Part shown: positions 30,380 to 41,395 of the stretch, piece by piece
Numbering within the stretch: the first letter of the stretch is position 1
Layout: the number at the start of each line of letters is the position of its first letter
Origin: a virus
DNA length: 64,000 bases
Direction: 5' to 3' (one strand)
Virus record (IMG/VR): IMGVR_UViG_3300032296_001209
Span: 33,354-97,353 of that record
Made by a program: the position numbers and the translations under genes
The notes under the pieces: model-generated
Told to the model about the DNA's origin: nothing
Seen by the model: the letters and a program-made list of their open reading frames with translations, nothing else
The model's database searches: none

Positions 30380-33300
30380 TTATTTGTATTTGTTTAGCCA
30401 ACCGGTTTGACCACCTTCTTTGCGGTATGTTGGTGTAGTATTATTTAATAGATCGTAATAGTTTTTAATTCTTCTAGTATAAACACTATCTCCTTGTGCA
30501 TCTCCTGATTTTAAAGTATTAGGTGATTGCCAGGCATAACCAATTCTTTCAGCAACACTTAAATCAGCATTACCTTTTGTTTTCATTGTAACTACCAAGC
30601 TACCATTTTTAACAGATACTTTATATTTATCTGCTGCACCTGCTGTTTTATTAAGTAATTTTTGTGCAGCTACAGGATCTGGAGAACTTAACATACCACC
30701 TTCAAAAGGAGATAGATCAATTCTTTTATTAGCTTCTTCTACAAAAAATCCATCAGCATTATATTTAGATGTATTAGATCTAAGTGCATCTTTTATAATA
30801 TTAGAATTTTTTGTAAAGCTTCTATCTTTTGGTACTTTACCTTCATTATAATATCTCTCTGAATCTTTATCTAATTTAGATAGATATATCATAGTAGCAA
30901 CAGCTGATCCAGATGGTGTCTTAATAAGTTCAGGCTTTAAAATGTTATTACCACCATCATTTAAAATATATGGTTTGCTTGCAGCCTTTTTTAATTTATC
31001 ATCTTTAAATATATTGTCAGGATTTAATTGTGTCATACCAATAGTACTACCATCAATTATACCTAATGCTCCACCGCCCTCACTTTCTTGAGCAGAAATA
31101 GCTAAAGCAACTTTAGCTAATTCATCATACTTTTCAGAACTTATATTTAAGTTACGCATTAATTCACCTTTATTATTCATTAAAGCTGAATTAAATTCTG
31201 TCATCATTTGTTTATTAAATCTAGGAGCTCTCTTTGCTGATCCTTCTGGTATTTGTGCCCAAGGTTGATTAGCTGCAGCTAAGATTTTATTAGGATTAAC
31301 ATTAGTAGGGGGGATATAATTAAGTAATATACCTTGACTTCTAAGATTATCTTGTGTATTATTTAATATAGACTTTGGTGCAGATATATTTTCTAACTCA
31401 TAACTAAGAGAACTTCCAATATTTGCTTTAGCTTCTGTTAAAGTCATATACTTCTTTAAGAAACCATCATATACTATTGGTTCTCCAGTCTCACTATATC
31501 CAGTAACCATAGTACTATGATGACTTGGTTGCATACCAAACTGTTTATTATAACCTTTACTTCTACCACTATAGCTAGAATCTTTTTTATTTGCAGGACC
31601 CCAACCAATTACAGCTCCAACAGGTATTTGTTTGTAATCAATTGGAGTTGGATTATTAATATTAAATAAATTCTTACCACCATTTGCAACAATTACACCA
31701 TGAATATCCCAGCTATCTACCGTGCCTGAACCTGAGTCTCCAGCAAAATAAGGATACTGTTTAATATCATTAGCAGTTGGTGTTCCTTTTTTACTATGTA
31801 TCTTTAAATCATTACTCCAAATGTCAGAGCTTGTAGGAATACCTTGTATTCTTCCAGGAAGCATATCATAAGCATTTCTTGTAGTCTCTAAACAATTACC
31901 CTTAGGACAATATTCTTCAACTTTATTTAAATAAGCTAAATCAGCTTTGGTAATAGTAAGATCAGCTAAGTTAACAATATCATTTTTTGCTACTACTTTT
32001 CTTACAGCAGGTCTGGTTATTGCTCTTGGAGCATTACCTATAGGAACTAAAGGTGTATCAGCAGCTACTGGTTTTGGTTTAATGGGTGCAACAGGTTTTG
32101 GTTTCTCTGTCATTACCCTTTTAAACTCTGGATCTGATTCTAAAATTTCTGAGTAAGAAGGTGTTTTAACTGAAGGAATAGCAGACTCACTCATTGCTTG
32201 TTCCATTAAATCCTCTTGATCGTAATATACCTTATCTCTTAATATTCTTTGTTTTTGTTCTGGAAGAATTACAGGACTAACATTTTTAATATTAGCTAAC
32301 TGTGCATTTGATAAAGATCCTTTTTGAGAATTTATTTCTGCTAATCTTCTAGAATTAATATTACTTAAATCCGGTCCACTTTGTAAAATACTACTTTCAT
32401 CACCAGACTTTAAATAATACTTATATGTATCATCTTCAGGATCCTGGTAGATACCATATTTCTCACTTAAAGGATTCTTATAGAAGTTAGCAATATCTAT
32501 TTTAGAATTTAATTCTGGAAGATTCTCTCCACCATCTTGATAGTTATTAAGCCAACCACCATTCTTTTGTTCTGGTAATTGGGATGCTGCAGCTGCTCCT
32601 GCTACTAATGGAGCAACAGTTCTCATAGAACCATATACAGTTCCTGGATTATTAAAATATCCAAAGGCTTTTCCTTTTTTAATTGCATCTTCCCAAAGTC
32701 CACTGGATGATTGAGATTGTGAATTAAAACCAGGTTTTACTCTACCGAGATCTAGCTCTTTAAGATATTCATTTATACTATTATATGTACCAGTACCTCT
32801 TCTAGGAAGAGCATCAGAAAATACACTTGCTGTTGTATTCCTCATGTTTAATCCAGGGATAGCTTTAAAGTATTCGGCATTTGCAATATCTTCTACTTCA
32901 CCACGCCATTGACCAGGATTTATATCTAACATCCAAGTAGATTCTCCTTGAGGAATATTTCTATTACCCATAATTCCCCAACGGTCTGCGTAGTCTTGAA
33001 AACGAGGATCTATATTACCAGCTTCATCCATAAATCCACGATCTCTTAACTGATTAAGTACAGCAGTATCTGGAGCAAGTTTTTCAATTTGAGCTGGAGT
33101 ATTAAATGTTAATGCGCCAGATGGTGATAATCCTTTAACAGAATAGTCTAATCCTGATTTATTATTTCTAGAAATAATCTCATTAAGTCTATCTAATCTA
33201 GAATTAAAAATATCTACATACTCACTATTATCCATAGGTATAGTATTTGATAAATTTAAATTCCTTGTATTAGTATTAAAACCTAAACCTAAATTTATAG

Positions 33301-35812
33301 CAGGTTCATAAGGAACTACTTCACCTGTAGGTTTTAACACTGTCTGTTCAAATTCAGATTCAGACATTTTACTTAAAACCTCTTTATCTTTAGGAGATGC
33401 ATTCTTTAATATCTCTTCTTTTGTTAATCCAGATCTATTTTTAGCAATCTTTTTAAGTTTTCTTAAATCAATAGATTCAGCAGGATTTGCAAAAAGATTT
33501 GAAACATCTAACTCACTAGCATTATTATTCATCATCCTTACCCACTCATCAAAATAAGGACGTTCTATATCTTGATTAAAATAAGAATTAAATTGTCCAG
33601 TAGTTGGATCCACTATAATTTCTGATGGTGGTGAAGCTAATTGATTAGAAACATTAGGAGTAAAATCTGGTCTTACTCCTCTAGATCTATTTCTAATCAT
33701 ATTTTGTAAAGATCCTTTACCTAGATTTTTAGCTATACCAGCACCTACTAAATTAGTGGGATCTAATATAGCATCAGCTAAGAAAGAACCTACAGGATTC
33801 TGAATATTCATTGCTTCAGATGGCATCTGTACTTTACCAGTTGCTCCATATACAGAAGCTAACTGTGGTGCACTAAACGGAGCCATTACTGTTTCCATCA
33901 TAGCAGTACCTATACCACCAGCACCAGATGCATCATTGGGTTGTTTATACCAATCTTTGCCCCCGGTTGCAGTATTTATTCTTCTAGCCCATTGCTCCAT
34001 AAAATCATCTGATCTTTCATTGTATGGATCTAGACCAATTGCTTTTTCTCCTTTATGTACATATCCTCTTAACTTATCTAACCAAGAACGTTTCTTACGT
34101 ATATCAGCACCCTGCATTCTCTCTACATCAAAAGGAACTTCACCAGCATCTTGATATATATCTAACCAGTTGGTTTGACCACCTTGTTCGTATGTACTAA
34201 ATGGTAAGTATTTGCTAAGAGCAGACATATTTTTTTGACCTTTTTTCTGACCTCTTAAATACTGAACCGCTTTATCCTGATCTGGAAATAGAGAAGTTTT
34301 TCCACGACCTAAAAAAGTATTCTCACCTTTACGTAATTGATTTATTCTATCTGCATCAAGTATCCCTTCTTCTGGGTTATACAAAAATGGAGCAGTAGAC
34401 ATAGAGTTTAAATCCGTTTGTGTTAATTTACCAGTTCGCATTCTATCAACAGCACCTTCGCCGAGCACAAAATTTAACTCGTCATTTGTTAATTTACCGG
34501 TACCCATACTCATAATTCTTGCTTCTTCGGGCATACCTTCACCAAACTGTTGATTTATTTTGTATTCAGGAAGACGATCTCTCATTATCCTTACCGGTTC
34601 TATTTCACCTTTCCAGTAATCTCTGTAGACATATGAATCTTCTCGTGGAGTTTTCAAGTTGCTTACATAAAAATCTGCACGTTGTGGATTATCTAATGCC
34701 CATCTACCAGTAACATCATCAGGCGTTGCAACATTATTAAAATTTGCATGTTCGGTTCTGTATACGTTTTTATAAGTAGGCAATGTTAGTTTACCTGCAA
34801 TTCTAGAAGTTTCTGCTACATCATCGGCGTATCTTGAAACTGCTTGCGCCGCATTTTTAACCAAAGGTTTTGCTATTTTTCCTAATCCTTTTGTTAATGG
34901 AACAACATCAAAAGCGTTTAATCCTGCATTCAATAAATCGCTTCCTGCTTCAGCAAAATCACCCTGTGCGGCATTAACAGCAGCTGATCCCGTATTACCT
35001 ACCAAATCGATAGCAGAAAATGGATATGCAGCTGGGTTAACCATGTCTAATACATAGTCTAACGGATCAGCAGAACCTTTACGTTGTTGTGCTTGTGCTA
35101 CTAATGAACTAGCGTCTCTTGCTTTTTCATAAGCAGATTTAGCTTCTCCTTGACTAACACTACCTACACGTTTAGCATACTCTGCAGCTTCTGCAGCTTT
35201 TCTATTAGCAGCAGTAACGTTTGTATTCTGATTAACTACTCTAGTATTATCAGTATAGCCAGCATTACCAGCAGGACTAGTTCTCATATAGGGCTTACCT
35301 ACATTAGGTGTCCAACCAGCCCAACCACCTGTTTGATATTCATCTAACCATCCTGTCTCACCACCATCTTCTCTACGTTTATGATTATAGTCTATGCGCT
35401 TACCAGATGTTTTCTCTCTTTTAAACTTAGCTTTTTCTGATGATGACATTTCTGATGTAGTCTTAGGAGTTGTTTCATTTACCCGTTTGCTTGGTCTGCA
35501 TGCAGGATATGGTCTACCGTCTTTATCTTTACCTGATCTACCACATGCTTTACCTGTCTTAACATCCACCCATTTTTCATCAAACCATTGTGCTAAACCA
35601 CCTTTACCCATCTGGGGTATCTCAGTTACATAGTTACCGGGGAATGTATAATCCTGACCGGGCATCATCATTTGCTGATTACCTAAATCATCTATACCTA
35701 ATACAGGATAGTTAACCCCCTTCATTGTTATATCAGAAGAGGGTATAATTGTAACCTCACCGGGATATGCCCACTGACCTAAAGGAGATATGATAGGTTT
35801 TTTTCTAGCCAT
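30380..35812 (-). CDS. Giant virion protein with wall-hydrolase-like modules
   Basis: 1810 residues starting MARKKPIISPLGQWAYPGEV, a start I recognise from crAss-like proteins. Residues about 75-145 (KWVDVKTGKACGRSGKDKDG onward) match a short module known to me as DUF5872. A stretch from VYRTEHANF to EEARIM vaguely recalls ADP-ribosyltransferases. In the last third, GNCLETTRNAY followed by IPVGAVIGWG and SHHSTMVTGY resembles an NlpC/P60 or CHAP cysteine peptidase. Further on, ALAISAQESEGGG and TIGMTQLNP resemble a lytic transglycosylase. Linkers contain WLDEYQTGG-type repeats and the C-terminus ends in one. The likely role is local digestion of host peptidoglycan during entry; module calls are by eye. 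Confidence 0.6.
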   Translation of the reverse strand: MARKKPIISPLGQWAYPGEVTIIPSSDITMKGVNYPVLGIDDLGNQQMMMPGQDYTFPGNYVTEIPQMGKGGLAQWFDEKWVDVKTGKACGRSGKDKDGRPYPACRPSKRVNETTPKTTSEMSSSEKAKFKREKTSGKRIDYNHKRREDGGETGWLDEYQTGGWAGWTPNVGKPYMRTSPAGNAGYTDNTRVVNQNTNVTAANRKAAEAAEYAKRVGSVSQGEAKSAYEKARDASSLVAQAQQRKGSADPLDYVLDMVNPAAYPFSAIDLVGNTGSAAVNAAQGDFAEAGSDLLNAGLNAFDVVPLTKGLGKIAKPLVKNAAQAVSRYADDVAETSRIAGKLTLPTYKNVYRTEHANFNNVATPDDVTGRWALDNPQRADFYVSNLKTPREDSYVYRDYWKGEIEPVRIMRDRLPEYKINQQFGEGMPEEARIMSMGTGKLTNDELNFVLGEGAVDRMRTGKLTQTDLNSMSTAPFLYNPEEGILDADRINQLRKGENTFLGRGKTSLFPDQDKAVQYLRGQKKGQKNMSALSKYLPFSTYEQGGQTNWLDIYQDAGEVPFDVERMQGADIRKKRSWLDKLRGYVHKGEKAIGLDPYNERSDDFMEQWARRINTATGGKDWYKQPNDASGAGGIGTAMMETVMAPFSAPQLASVYGATGKVQMPSEAMNIQNPVGSFLADAILDPTNLVGAGIAKNLGKGSLQNMIRNRSRGVRPDFTPNVSNQLASPPSEIIVDPTTGQFNSYFNQDIERPYFDEWVRMMNNNASELDVSNLFANPAESIDLRKLKKIAKNRSGLTKEEILKNASPKDKEVLSKMSESEFEQTVLKPTGEVVPYEPAINLGLGFNTNTRNLNLSNTIPMDNSEYVDIFNSRLDRLNEIISRNNKSGLDYSVKGLSPSGALTFNTPAQIEKLAPDTAVLNQLRDRGFMDEAGNIDPRFQDYADRWGIMGNRNIPQGESTWMLDINPGQWRGEVEDIANAEYFKAIPGLNMRNTTASVFSDALPRRGTGTYNSINEYLKELDLGRVKPGFNSQSQSSSGLWEDAIKKGKAFGYFNNPGTVYGSMRTVAPLVAGAAAASQLPEQKNGGWLNNYQDGGENLPELNSKIDIANFYKNPLSEKYGIYQDPEDDTYKYYLKSGDESSILQSGPDLSNINSRRLAEINSQKGSLSNAQLANIKNVSPVILPEQKQRILRDKVYYDQEDLMEQAMSESAIPSVKTPSYSEILESDPEFKRVMTEKPKPVAPIKPKPVAADTPLVPIGNAPRAITRPAVRKVVAKNDIVNLADLTITKADLAYLNKVEEYCPKGNCLETTRNAYDMLPGRIQGIPTSSDIWSNDLKIHSKKGTPTANDIKQYPYFAGDSGSGTVDSWDIHGVIVANGGKNLFNINNPTPIDYKQIPVGAVIGWGPANKKDSSYSGRSKGYNKQFGMQPSHHSTMVTGYSETGEPIVYDGFLKKYMTLTEAKANIGSSLSYELENISAPKSILNNTQDNLRSQGILLNYIPPTNVNPNKILAAANQPWAQIPEGSAKRAPRFNKQMMTEFNSALMNNKGELMRNLNISSEKYDELAKVALAISAQESEGGGALGIIDGSTIGMTQLNPDNIFKDDKLKKAASKPYILNDGGNNILKPELIKTPSGSAVATMIYLSKLDKDSERYYNEGKVPKDRSFTKNSNIIKDALRSNTSKYNADGFFVEEANKRIDLSPFEGGMLSSPDPVAAQKLLNKTAGAADKYKVSVKNGSLVVTMKTKGNADLSVAERIGYAWQSPNTLKSGDAQGDSVYTRRIKNYYDLLNNTTPTYRKEGGQTGWLNKYK

Positions 35813-35816
35813 TTTA

Positions 35817-38800
35817 TTACCTAAATGAAGCTAACAATTTGTTATTACTGAGCTTCAATAAGAACTTAGATGAGCCAGAAACAAGTTTTTTCAATATAAC
35901 CTTGTTAAGGTAGTGTCTAAATTTCTTTCTTTGTGTAGCTCCCTTATTATAATTTACATAAGTTGCGTTAATATTCCTAATATAACCGTTGGCTTCAGTG
36001 ACCCACATGGGTGCAAAAGTACCAGTAAATTCACCACGGTCATTAGTAATATCCCAGAACTGATTAAACCTATACTTCTGTTCTTCTTTAGAGAATAAGA
36101 TATCAATGTTATTGACATTTACTAAAGGATAGTTATTAATTAAGTAAGGATTATTCTTAGGAGATAAGTTTAATCTTAAGTCCCCAGAGATCTGTTCTGT
36201 GTTATATACAATAGCCCGGTCAAAGTTCTCATCTAACAGATGATGATAATCTAAACAGTTAGGAGAGTATCTATAGCATTCTAAGATATATTCTACTGAT
36301 CTGGTTGTTGTAACGGTTTGACCTTGGTTCTGTACATACTCTATCTCAAAAGGATAGTTAACACCATAGTAGTTACAATAAGAATCACATACTAAGTTAT
36401 GTTTCCAGATACCATTATCCTTTACTGTCATATAGTAAGTCTTACTAGACATTACTAAGTTAGGATGCCAGTCATGGAATGATATAAAAGCTTTAGCTTT
36501 AGGATCATAGCTTACTGTCCAGGATGCATCTTCAAAGTAGGTAGGATCACCTAGATCAAACTGATATCCGGGGAAGTCTACATGCCCAAACTTATTACTG
36601 AATAAATAGATTACCTTACCCTTGTACTGTGGCTTAAGTTTAAAGTCACGCTTACAGAAGAATACAATCTCGTTAATGTTATCATATGTAGTTTGACAAC
36701 CTACACCAATGATTGTATTATCTAGAATATTAGATTCTATATCTGGGAAGTCTAGTAACAAAGCATAAGGACTATACTGTGAGAACCACCACTTCATACC
36801 GGACTTAGATATATCTTGTAGTCCTTGACCATAAGAGAATACTTTACCCTGATTTTGACTCATGTAGAATAATCCGGCTGGTGTATTGATTACAGAGAAT
36901 CTATTTTGACAGCTACCGTATTCAAACTCAGGATCAGCATTTACTAAATTCTGTAATGGTTGTGCATTAAACAACTGACCATCACCAATAGATAGTTTAG
37001 TACCACCATTAAGATCTAATGTTTCCACACCCTGGAATAAAACAGGAGATTCACCACTCAACATGATAATGGCCCCGGTCTTACCAACAGAACGCATGCT
37101 AACTACTTTAGAATCAAAGTCATAGTAATTATTAGCTAAGAACTGTCTCCAGTTATCTTTACTTAATTCAAACTGTTGTTGCAAAGAATAGATTACCCTT
37201 GTATCATATGTTGTGTAACATGATGTATTAGAGGGATCATAAATCCTAGATTGTAAGTTACCCCATGATGCAAAGTTTGAGAAGTGCTTACTAATACTTA
37301 AAGCATAATCATACTTCTGATAGTTAGTATCTTTGATATATGGAGTCCGGAACATTTCCTCATAATCTGTGTAGGTAGTAAAGTCATAATGTCTCTTACC
37401 TGGATCATCTCCATAATCTCTGTATGCTAAGTTAATCTCTGATTCTACATAAAAATCCCGGATACCAGAGTTAAACAAATACATGTATGCAAATCTTACC
37501 ATGAATGCACCAGATACTTTTCTTCTATCTAAATGGTGAAAGTCATTAGGTAATGCTTGATCACCACCGAATATACCACCCAATAAATCAGCGGCATTAT
37601 ACTTAGTAGTATCCATCCAATATCTTGGATAAGGAAGCATGTTATATAATCTATAATCCCACTCAGTATTATCTGGCAGATCTTGCATCCACTGAGAGAA
37701 ATAAAAGAATGTAGATTTCTCAGTATAGCGGTTAACATACATGTCACCACCAAAGATTACAGCTGATGTTGATCTAGCATTAGGTAAATAACCAGATGTC
37801 CATAAATTAATACAACCAACCGGTACTTGTCTGATATTATCTAACTGACCATACTGATTATCATTCTTAACTTTTAATGCAGCATAGTGAGCAGATGTAA
37901 CTGAAGACTGAGTAAAGCTTTCTGGTTTTCTCCAGATATCTCTTGCTGTAACAGTTTGAGGTTCAGCAGGAGCAGTAACATCATTTAAACCATAAGAGCT
38001 AGGAGCAGGTCTTCCATTCTCTCCTCTAGCCATTTGACCAATAGTAAATAATGTATTATCTACAACTGTAGGATCTGCAATAGGAGAGTTTAAAGATACA
38101 CTTACAGTGCTTGCCCGGAACAAGTTATTAATCCGATAGCTAGTATCATAATCCTGAATAACAGGATCAATGTATAAAGACTTGATAATCTCTCTTCTTC
38201 TATTACCTACGGGTGAAGAAGCAAAGTTTCTATAGAAACCATGTGATACATATTGATAAGCAAACTGTCTTTTACCACCAGCTGCTTCTATACCTTCAAT
38301 TAAACTTTGTGTAGATGCTAACCAGTAATAACCAAATAAAATAACATACTGACCTACTGCTCCAATTAATCCAAGAACAGCACCTGTAAATGGTTGAGCT
38401 GTAGTAGCAGTTCCGGCAATTGCTGGAATACCTGCTGTAATACCAGCAGAGATAAGAAAGTCTGTAATAGGAACAGCATTTCGTGCAGCAGCAACACCTA
38501 ATGCAATACCAGCAAGGTTAGCAATGATAGCAGATGTATCTGTAATAAACTTATCTTTAGGATGATTATCTACAGGTCTAAATCTACCTTCTACATCTCC
38601 CCATACTTGACCATATACTTTTAATTCTGTAGCTGATAAGAAAGGATTCCGGAATGTGGTTTCAGGTGAGTGAAAAGAAAAGATATCTCTCTTAACTCCA
38701 TCAAACAATTGTACATCTACAGCAGCAGAATTTCCAGTATGATACTTATCATCATCCATAGTACCACCACGAGTCTGTCTTATTTTAGGTAATCTCTTTT

Positions 38801-40532
38801 TATCTCTACCTAAGAAAGAATCATGATCTAAGAAGTTGTACGGATAGTTTACGTACAATCCAGTAATATTACTATCTATAATATCATAAGACCTCATGTT
38901 ATTAATGAGACCCTTTGCAATAATAGATCTATTAGCTTCTCTTGATCCTCTTAAGATCTCATAACCAATAATACTTCTGATAAGATTACCAGCAGAATCT
39001 TTTGGAAACTCAATATTAGAGAACTCTACACCTAAAGAAACAATAGTATCATTAGTTGTATTGTAGTTAGGAATAATAATGTCATCCGGAAACTTGTGGT
39101 GTCTAATTTCTAAACCACATAAGTTATCCCATACATCTGGTTTATTATCAGGATACTTTTCAGTAGACTGCCAGTAGGCCATCTCACCTTTAAATACAAT
39201 TGTACCACCATCATCAGTAGTACCAGTTGCTGGTACTTTAGTAGCAGTGTTGTTTACTTGCCAGTTTTGTTCTGGACCAAAGTTTACGATGTGATCCAGA
39301 CCAGAGTTATTACTAAGCTCTCCGGGTTTTGATGCACGTCCTGGTATATGGTAGCTAGATGACTTAGCACCTGTGTCATAAATCCAGCGTATAAAAAAGC
39401 TATATACTTCATCTCTTAAAAATGTTGGTTTGTTTCCGCCTTTATAATAATAGTCAGCAGGATATTCTACTCCTACCCAACTAGTAGCAATCTTATTAGC
39501 TAACGGTTGGTAGTTAAAGTCTTCATAGGTAGTTGGAGCAATACGGATAAGGTATTCATTTACATTATACATACCCTGTGATTTCTCATAAGCCGGGGTA
39601 CGTAATGGTATCTGCTCCAAAGGAACTGTGGGTAATGTAGGATCTACAGCATCTAATGATACAGTACTAGTCTGAGTAGAATAGTAACCAATTCTTCTAG
39701 CTACAGCTTGCTGATTAACAAAGCCTATAACTACTAACTCAAACTCATCATACTCTGTATCTAAACCATTAATGAAAATATCTAATGACCCGTTTACATT
39801 ATCATGTGTCCACAAAGCTTGTACGTTAGAGATAGCTAAGTAATCAGATACTCTAACTCCATTAACAGAATAAGCAATTGTAGCTTGGTATGATCCATTA
39901 AGTAATGTACCTAAGCCATTACCTTTCTTTACTTGAATACAAGGGGTTTTAGCATATGCTGCTAATCTTAGTTTATCACAATCAATAGTACCAGTAGATA
40001 CTTCATCTTTACATGGACCAGGAAGAATATCTGTAGTAAGATAAGGAACACCCTGCCAGTTACCTACTGGATAAGGCCATGAGTCCTGCTTACCAATATT
40101 CATAGTGCGGGATACATTGTATCCATCATCCCAATATAACTGCCATGAACAATCAGAGTTATATTTAGATACACCAATTACCGGATACTCTTTAAAGAAA
40201 TTAAAGCACTTGTTAAAAGGATCATTGTAGATAGTATTATACTCACAAGTCTCCTCATGAAATAATCCAATCTCAGAAGCAAAGTTATTACTAGAATAAA
40301 TAGCCCAGTAACCATCACCAATATACACTGTACCAATAATAGTATATGGGGCTCTAGTACATAATATGTTACTAGGCTCATTACCCAATACTCCAACGTC
40401 TCCAGAAGGAGAGTTGTTTACAGCATTTCTAGCATGCGTCCAATAACCTTCACCTACGTATGTATCATTTACATCTTTCAGTAAACCTTTATTGTATATC
40501 TCGGTGTGTATTAAACTGGTCTTGCCATCCAT
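35817..40532 (-). CDS. Muzzle-like tail protein, crAss-like
   Basis: About 1571 residues, starting at the ATG at 40532 in a TAATG junction with the upstream gene (a TTG nine bases earlier is rejected). The beginning, MDGKTSLIHTEIYNKGLLKD followed by GYWTHARNAVNNSPSGDVG, is what I expect of the large conserved tail protein called muzzle in the phiCrAss001 structure, which forms the distal tail barrel. Most of it is beta-rich, aromatic-rich sequence. A hydrophobic Gly/Ala stretch at about residues 680-760 could line or plug the channel. It follows two ring-type genes and precedes the cargo genes, as in crAss-like phages. Confidence 0.7.
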   Translation of the reverse strand: MDGKTSLIHTEIYNKGLLKDVNDTYVGEGYWTHARNAVNNSPSGDVGVLGNEPSNILCTRAPYTIIGTVYIGDGYWAIYSSNNFASEIGLFHEETCEYNTIYNDPFNKCFNFFKEYPVIGVSKYNSDCSWQLYWDDGYNVSRTMNIGKQDSWPYPVGNWQGVPYLTTDILPGPCKDEVSTGTIDCDKLRLAAYAKTPCIQVKKGNGLGTLLNGSYQATIAYSVNGVRVSDYLAISNVQALWTHDNVNGSLDIFINGLDTEYDEFELVVIGFVNQQAVARRIGYYSTQTSTVSLDAVDPTLPTVPLEQIPLRTPAYEKSQGMYNVNEYLIRIAPTTYEDFNYQPLANKIATSWVGVEYPADYYYKGGNKPTFLRDEVYSFFIRWIYDTGAKSSSYHIPGRASKPGELSNNSGLDHIVNFGPEQNWQVNNTATKVPATGTTDDGGTIVFKGEMAYWQSTEKYPDNKPDVWDNLCGLEIRHHKFPDDIIIPNYNTTNDTIVSLGVEFSNIEFPKDSAGNLIRSIIGYEILRGSREANRSIIAKGLINNMRSYDIIDSNITGLYVNYPYNFLDHDSFLGRDKKRLPKIRQTRGGTMDDDKYHTGNSAAVDVQLFDGVKRDIFSFHSPETTFRNPFLSATELKVYGQVWGDVEGRFRPVDNHPKDKFITDTSAIIANLAGIALGVAAARNAVPITDFLISAGITAGIPAIAGTATTAQPFTGAVLGLIGAVGQYVILFGYYWLASTQSLIEGIEAAGGKRQFAYQYVSHGFYRNFASSPVGNRRREIIKSLYIDPVIQDYDTSYRINNLFRASTVSVSLNSPIADPTVVDNTLFTIGQMARGENGRPAPSSYGLNDVTAPAEPQTVTARDIWRKPESFTQSSVTSAHYAALKVKNDNQYGQLDNIRQVPVGCINLWTSGYLPNARSTSAVIFGGDMYVNRYTEKSTFFYFSQWMQDLPDNTEWDYRLYNMLPYPRYWMDTTKYNAADLLGGIFGGDQALPNDFHHLDRRKVSGAFMVRFAYMYLFNSGIRDFYVESEINLAYRDYGDDPGKRHYDFTTYTDYEEMFRTPYIKDTNYQKYDYALSISKHFSNFASWGNLQSRIYDPSNTSCYTTYDTRVIYSLQQQFELSKDNWRQFLANNYYDFDSKVVSMRSVGKTGAIIMLSGESPVLFQGVETLDLNGGTKLSIGDGQLFNAQPLQNLVNADPEFEYGSCQNRFSVINTPAGLFYMSQNQGKVFSYGQGLQDISKSGMKWWFSQYSPYALLLDFPDIESNILDNTIIGVGCQTTYDNINEIVFFCKRDFKLKPQYKGKVIYLFSNKFGHVDFPGYQFDLGDPTYFEDASWTVSYDPKAKAFISFHDWHPNLVMSSKTYYMTVKDNGIWKHNLVCDSYCNYYGVNYPFEIEYVQNQGQTVTTTRSVEYILECYRYSPNCLDYHHLLDENFDRAIVYNTEQISGDLRLNLSPKNNPYLINNYPLVNVNNIDILFSKEEQKYRFNQFWDITNDRGEFTGTFAPMWVTEANGYIRNINATYVNYNKGATQRKKFRHYLNKVILKKLVSGSSKFLLKLSNNKLLASFR

Positions 40533-41395
40533 TATCTCCAACTATTATGATTGTAACTCTTGAACATATCGTAATATTTATTGTATTGAGCCTTACGGTT
40601 CATCTCCCACATCTTATACATCTCTGCAAAGTTTGGAGTGTTAACTAATGACAAAGCATTATTACGGGCTGCTCTTAATCTCTGTTCAACTAAATTAAGT
40701 TTTTGTACTACATCCTCACCATTCATGTATAAGTTCTCAAGCAATCTCTGCTTAACAGCATACTCATAGTATTCATTTACATAAGGATTATCTAACACCA
40801 TCAAGTTACCCTCTTCATCTTCCATAGTACCCTGGTAGTTAACATATACTTTACCATGCTCTAGGTTAAGATAGATGAAGTTATTTTTAAGTTGGCCTTT
40901 GTATGGAGATTTCCAGGTAAGGTTAGGACAATCACAAGAGATAGTTTTAGAGTTATTATCTAAAGAGATAACTGTGCTAATCTCATATGTCCGGGTCTCA
41001 AACTGTGTAGTCTGGATTACTTGTAATAAATCACCACACTGTGTTAAGCATGTGTTTGTAGGAGTACAAGGATCTAATGGTCCGGGAACAAATGGTACTA
41101 CTACGTCCTCTCTATGTGTACCAGAAATAGCAGGCTGTGTAACTGTATATTCACCACACAACATAGCGTAGTTTAATACATAGAAATCATCCGGAAGTCT
41201 TACTTTGCTATTAACAATATCAAGTACAACCTCTTTAGTCATATTAATCCGGAGACCTAAATCATAATTAACTCTCTGTACAACCTTGATAAGTTGCTGT
41301 GGCTCTATCATATTCTCTAGAGCATACATAGAGAAATCAACACTTACATCTTCAAGTAATTGATTGAATGTACGGTATTTTAATTCTGTAAGCAT
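40532..41395 (-). CDS. Ring/connector protein, crAss-like (R1-type)
   Basis: 287 residues starting MLTELKYRTFNQLLEDVSVD. The N-terminal half is helical, with KVVQRVNYDLGLRINMTKE and VRLPDDFYVLNYAML, a layout typical of head-tail connector and ring proteins related to P22 gp4 and T7 tail-tube proteins. A cysteine-bearing beta insertion follows (CTPTNTCLTQCG), then a C-terminal helical region (VEQRLRAARNNALSLVN). It is coupled by TAATG overlaps both to the upstream ring-type gene and to the muzzle-like gene, implying assembly in the same complex. The exact ring position is inferred from gene order. Confidence 0.6.
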   Translation of the reverse strand: MLTELKYRTFNQLLEDVSVDFSMYALENMIEPQQLIKVVQRVNYDLGLRINMTKEVVLDIVNSKVRLPDDFYVLNYAMLCGEYTVTQPAISGTHREDVVVPFVPGPLDPCTPTNTCLTQCGDLLQVIQTTQFETRTYEISTVISLDNNSKTISCDCPNLTWKSPYKGQLKNNFIYLNLEHGKVYVNYQGTMEDEEGNLMVLDNPYVNEYYEYAVKQRLLENLYMNGEDVVQKLNLVEQRLRAARNNALSLVNTPNFAEMYKMWEMNRKAQYNKYYDMFKSYNHNSWR

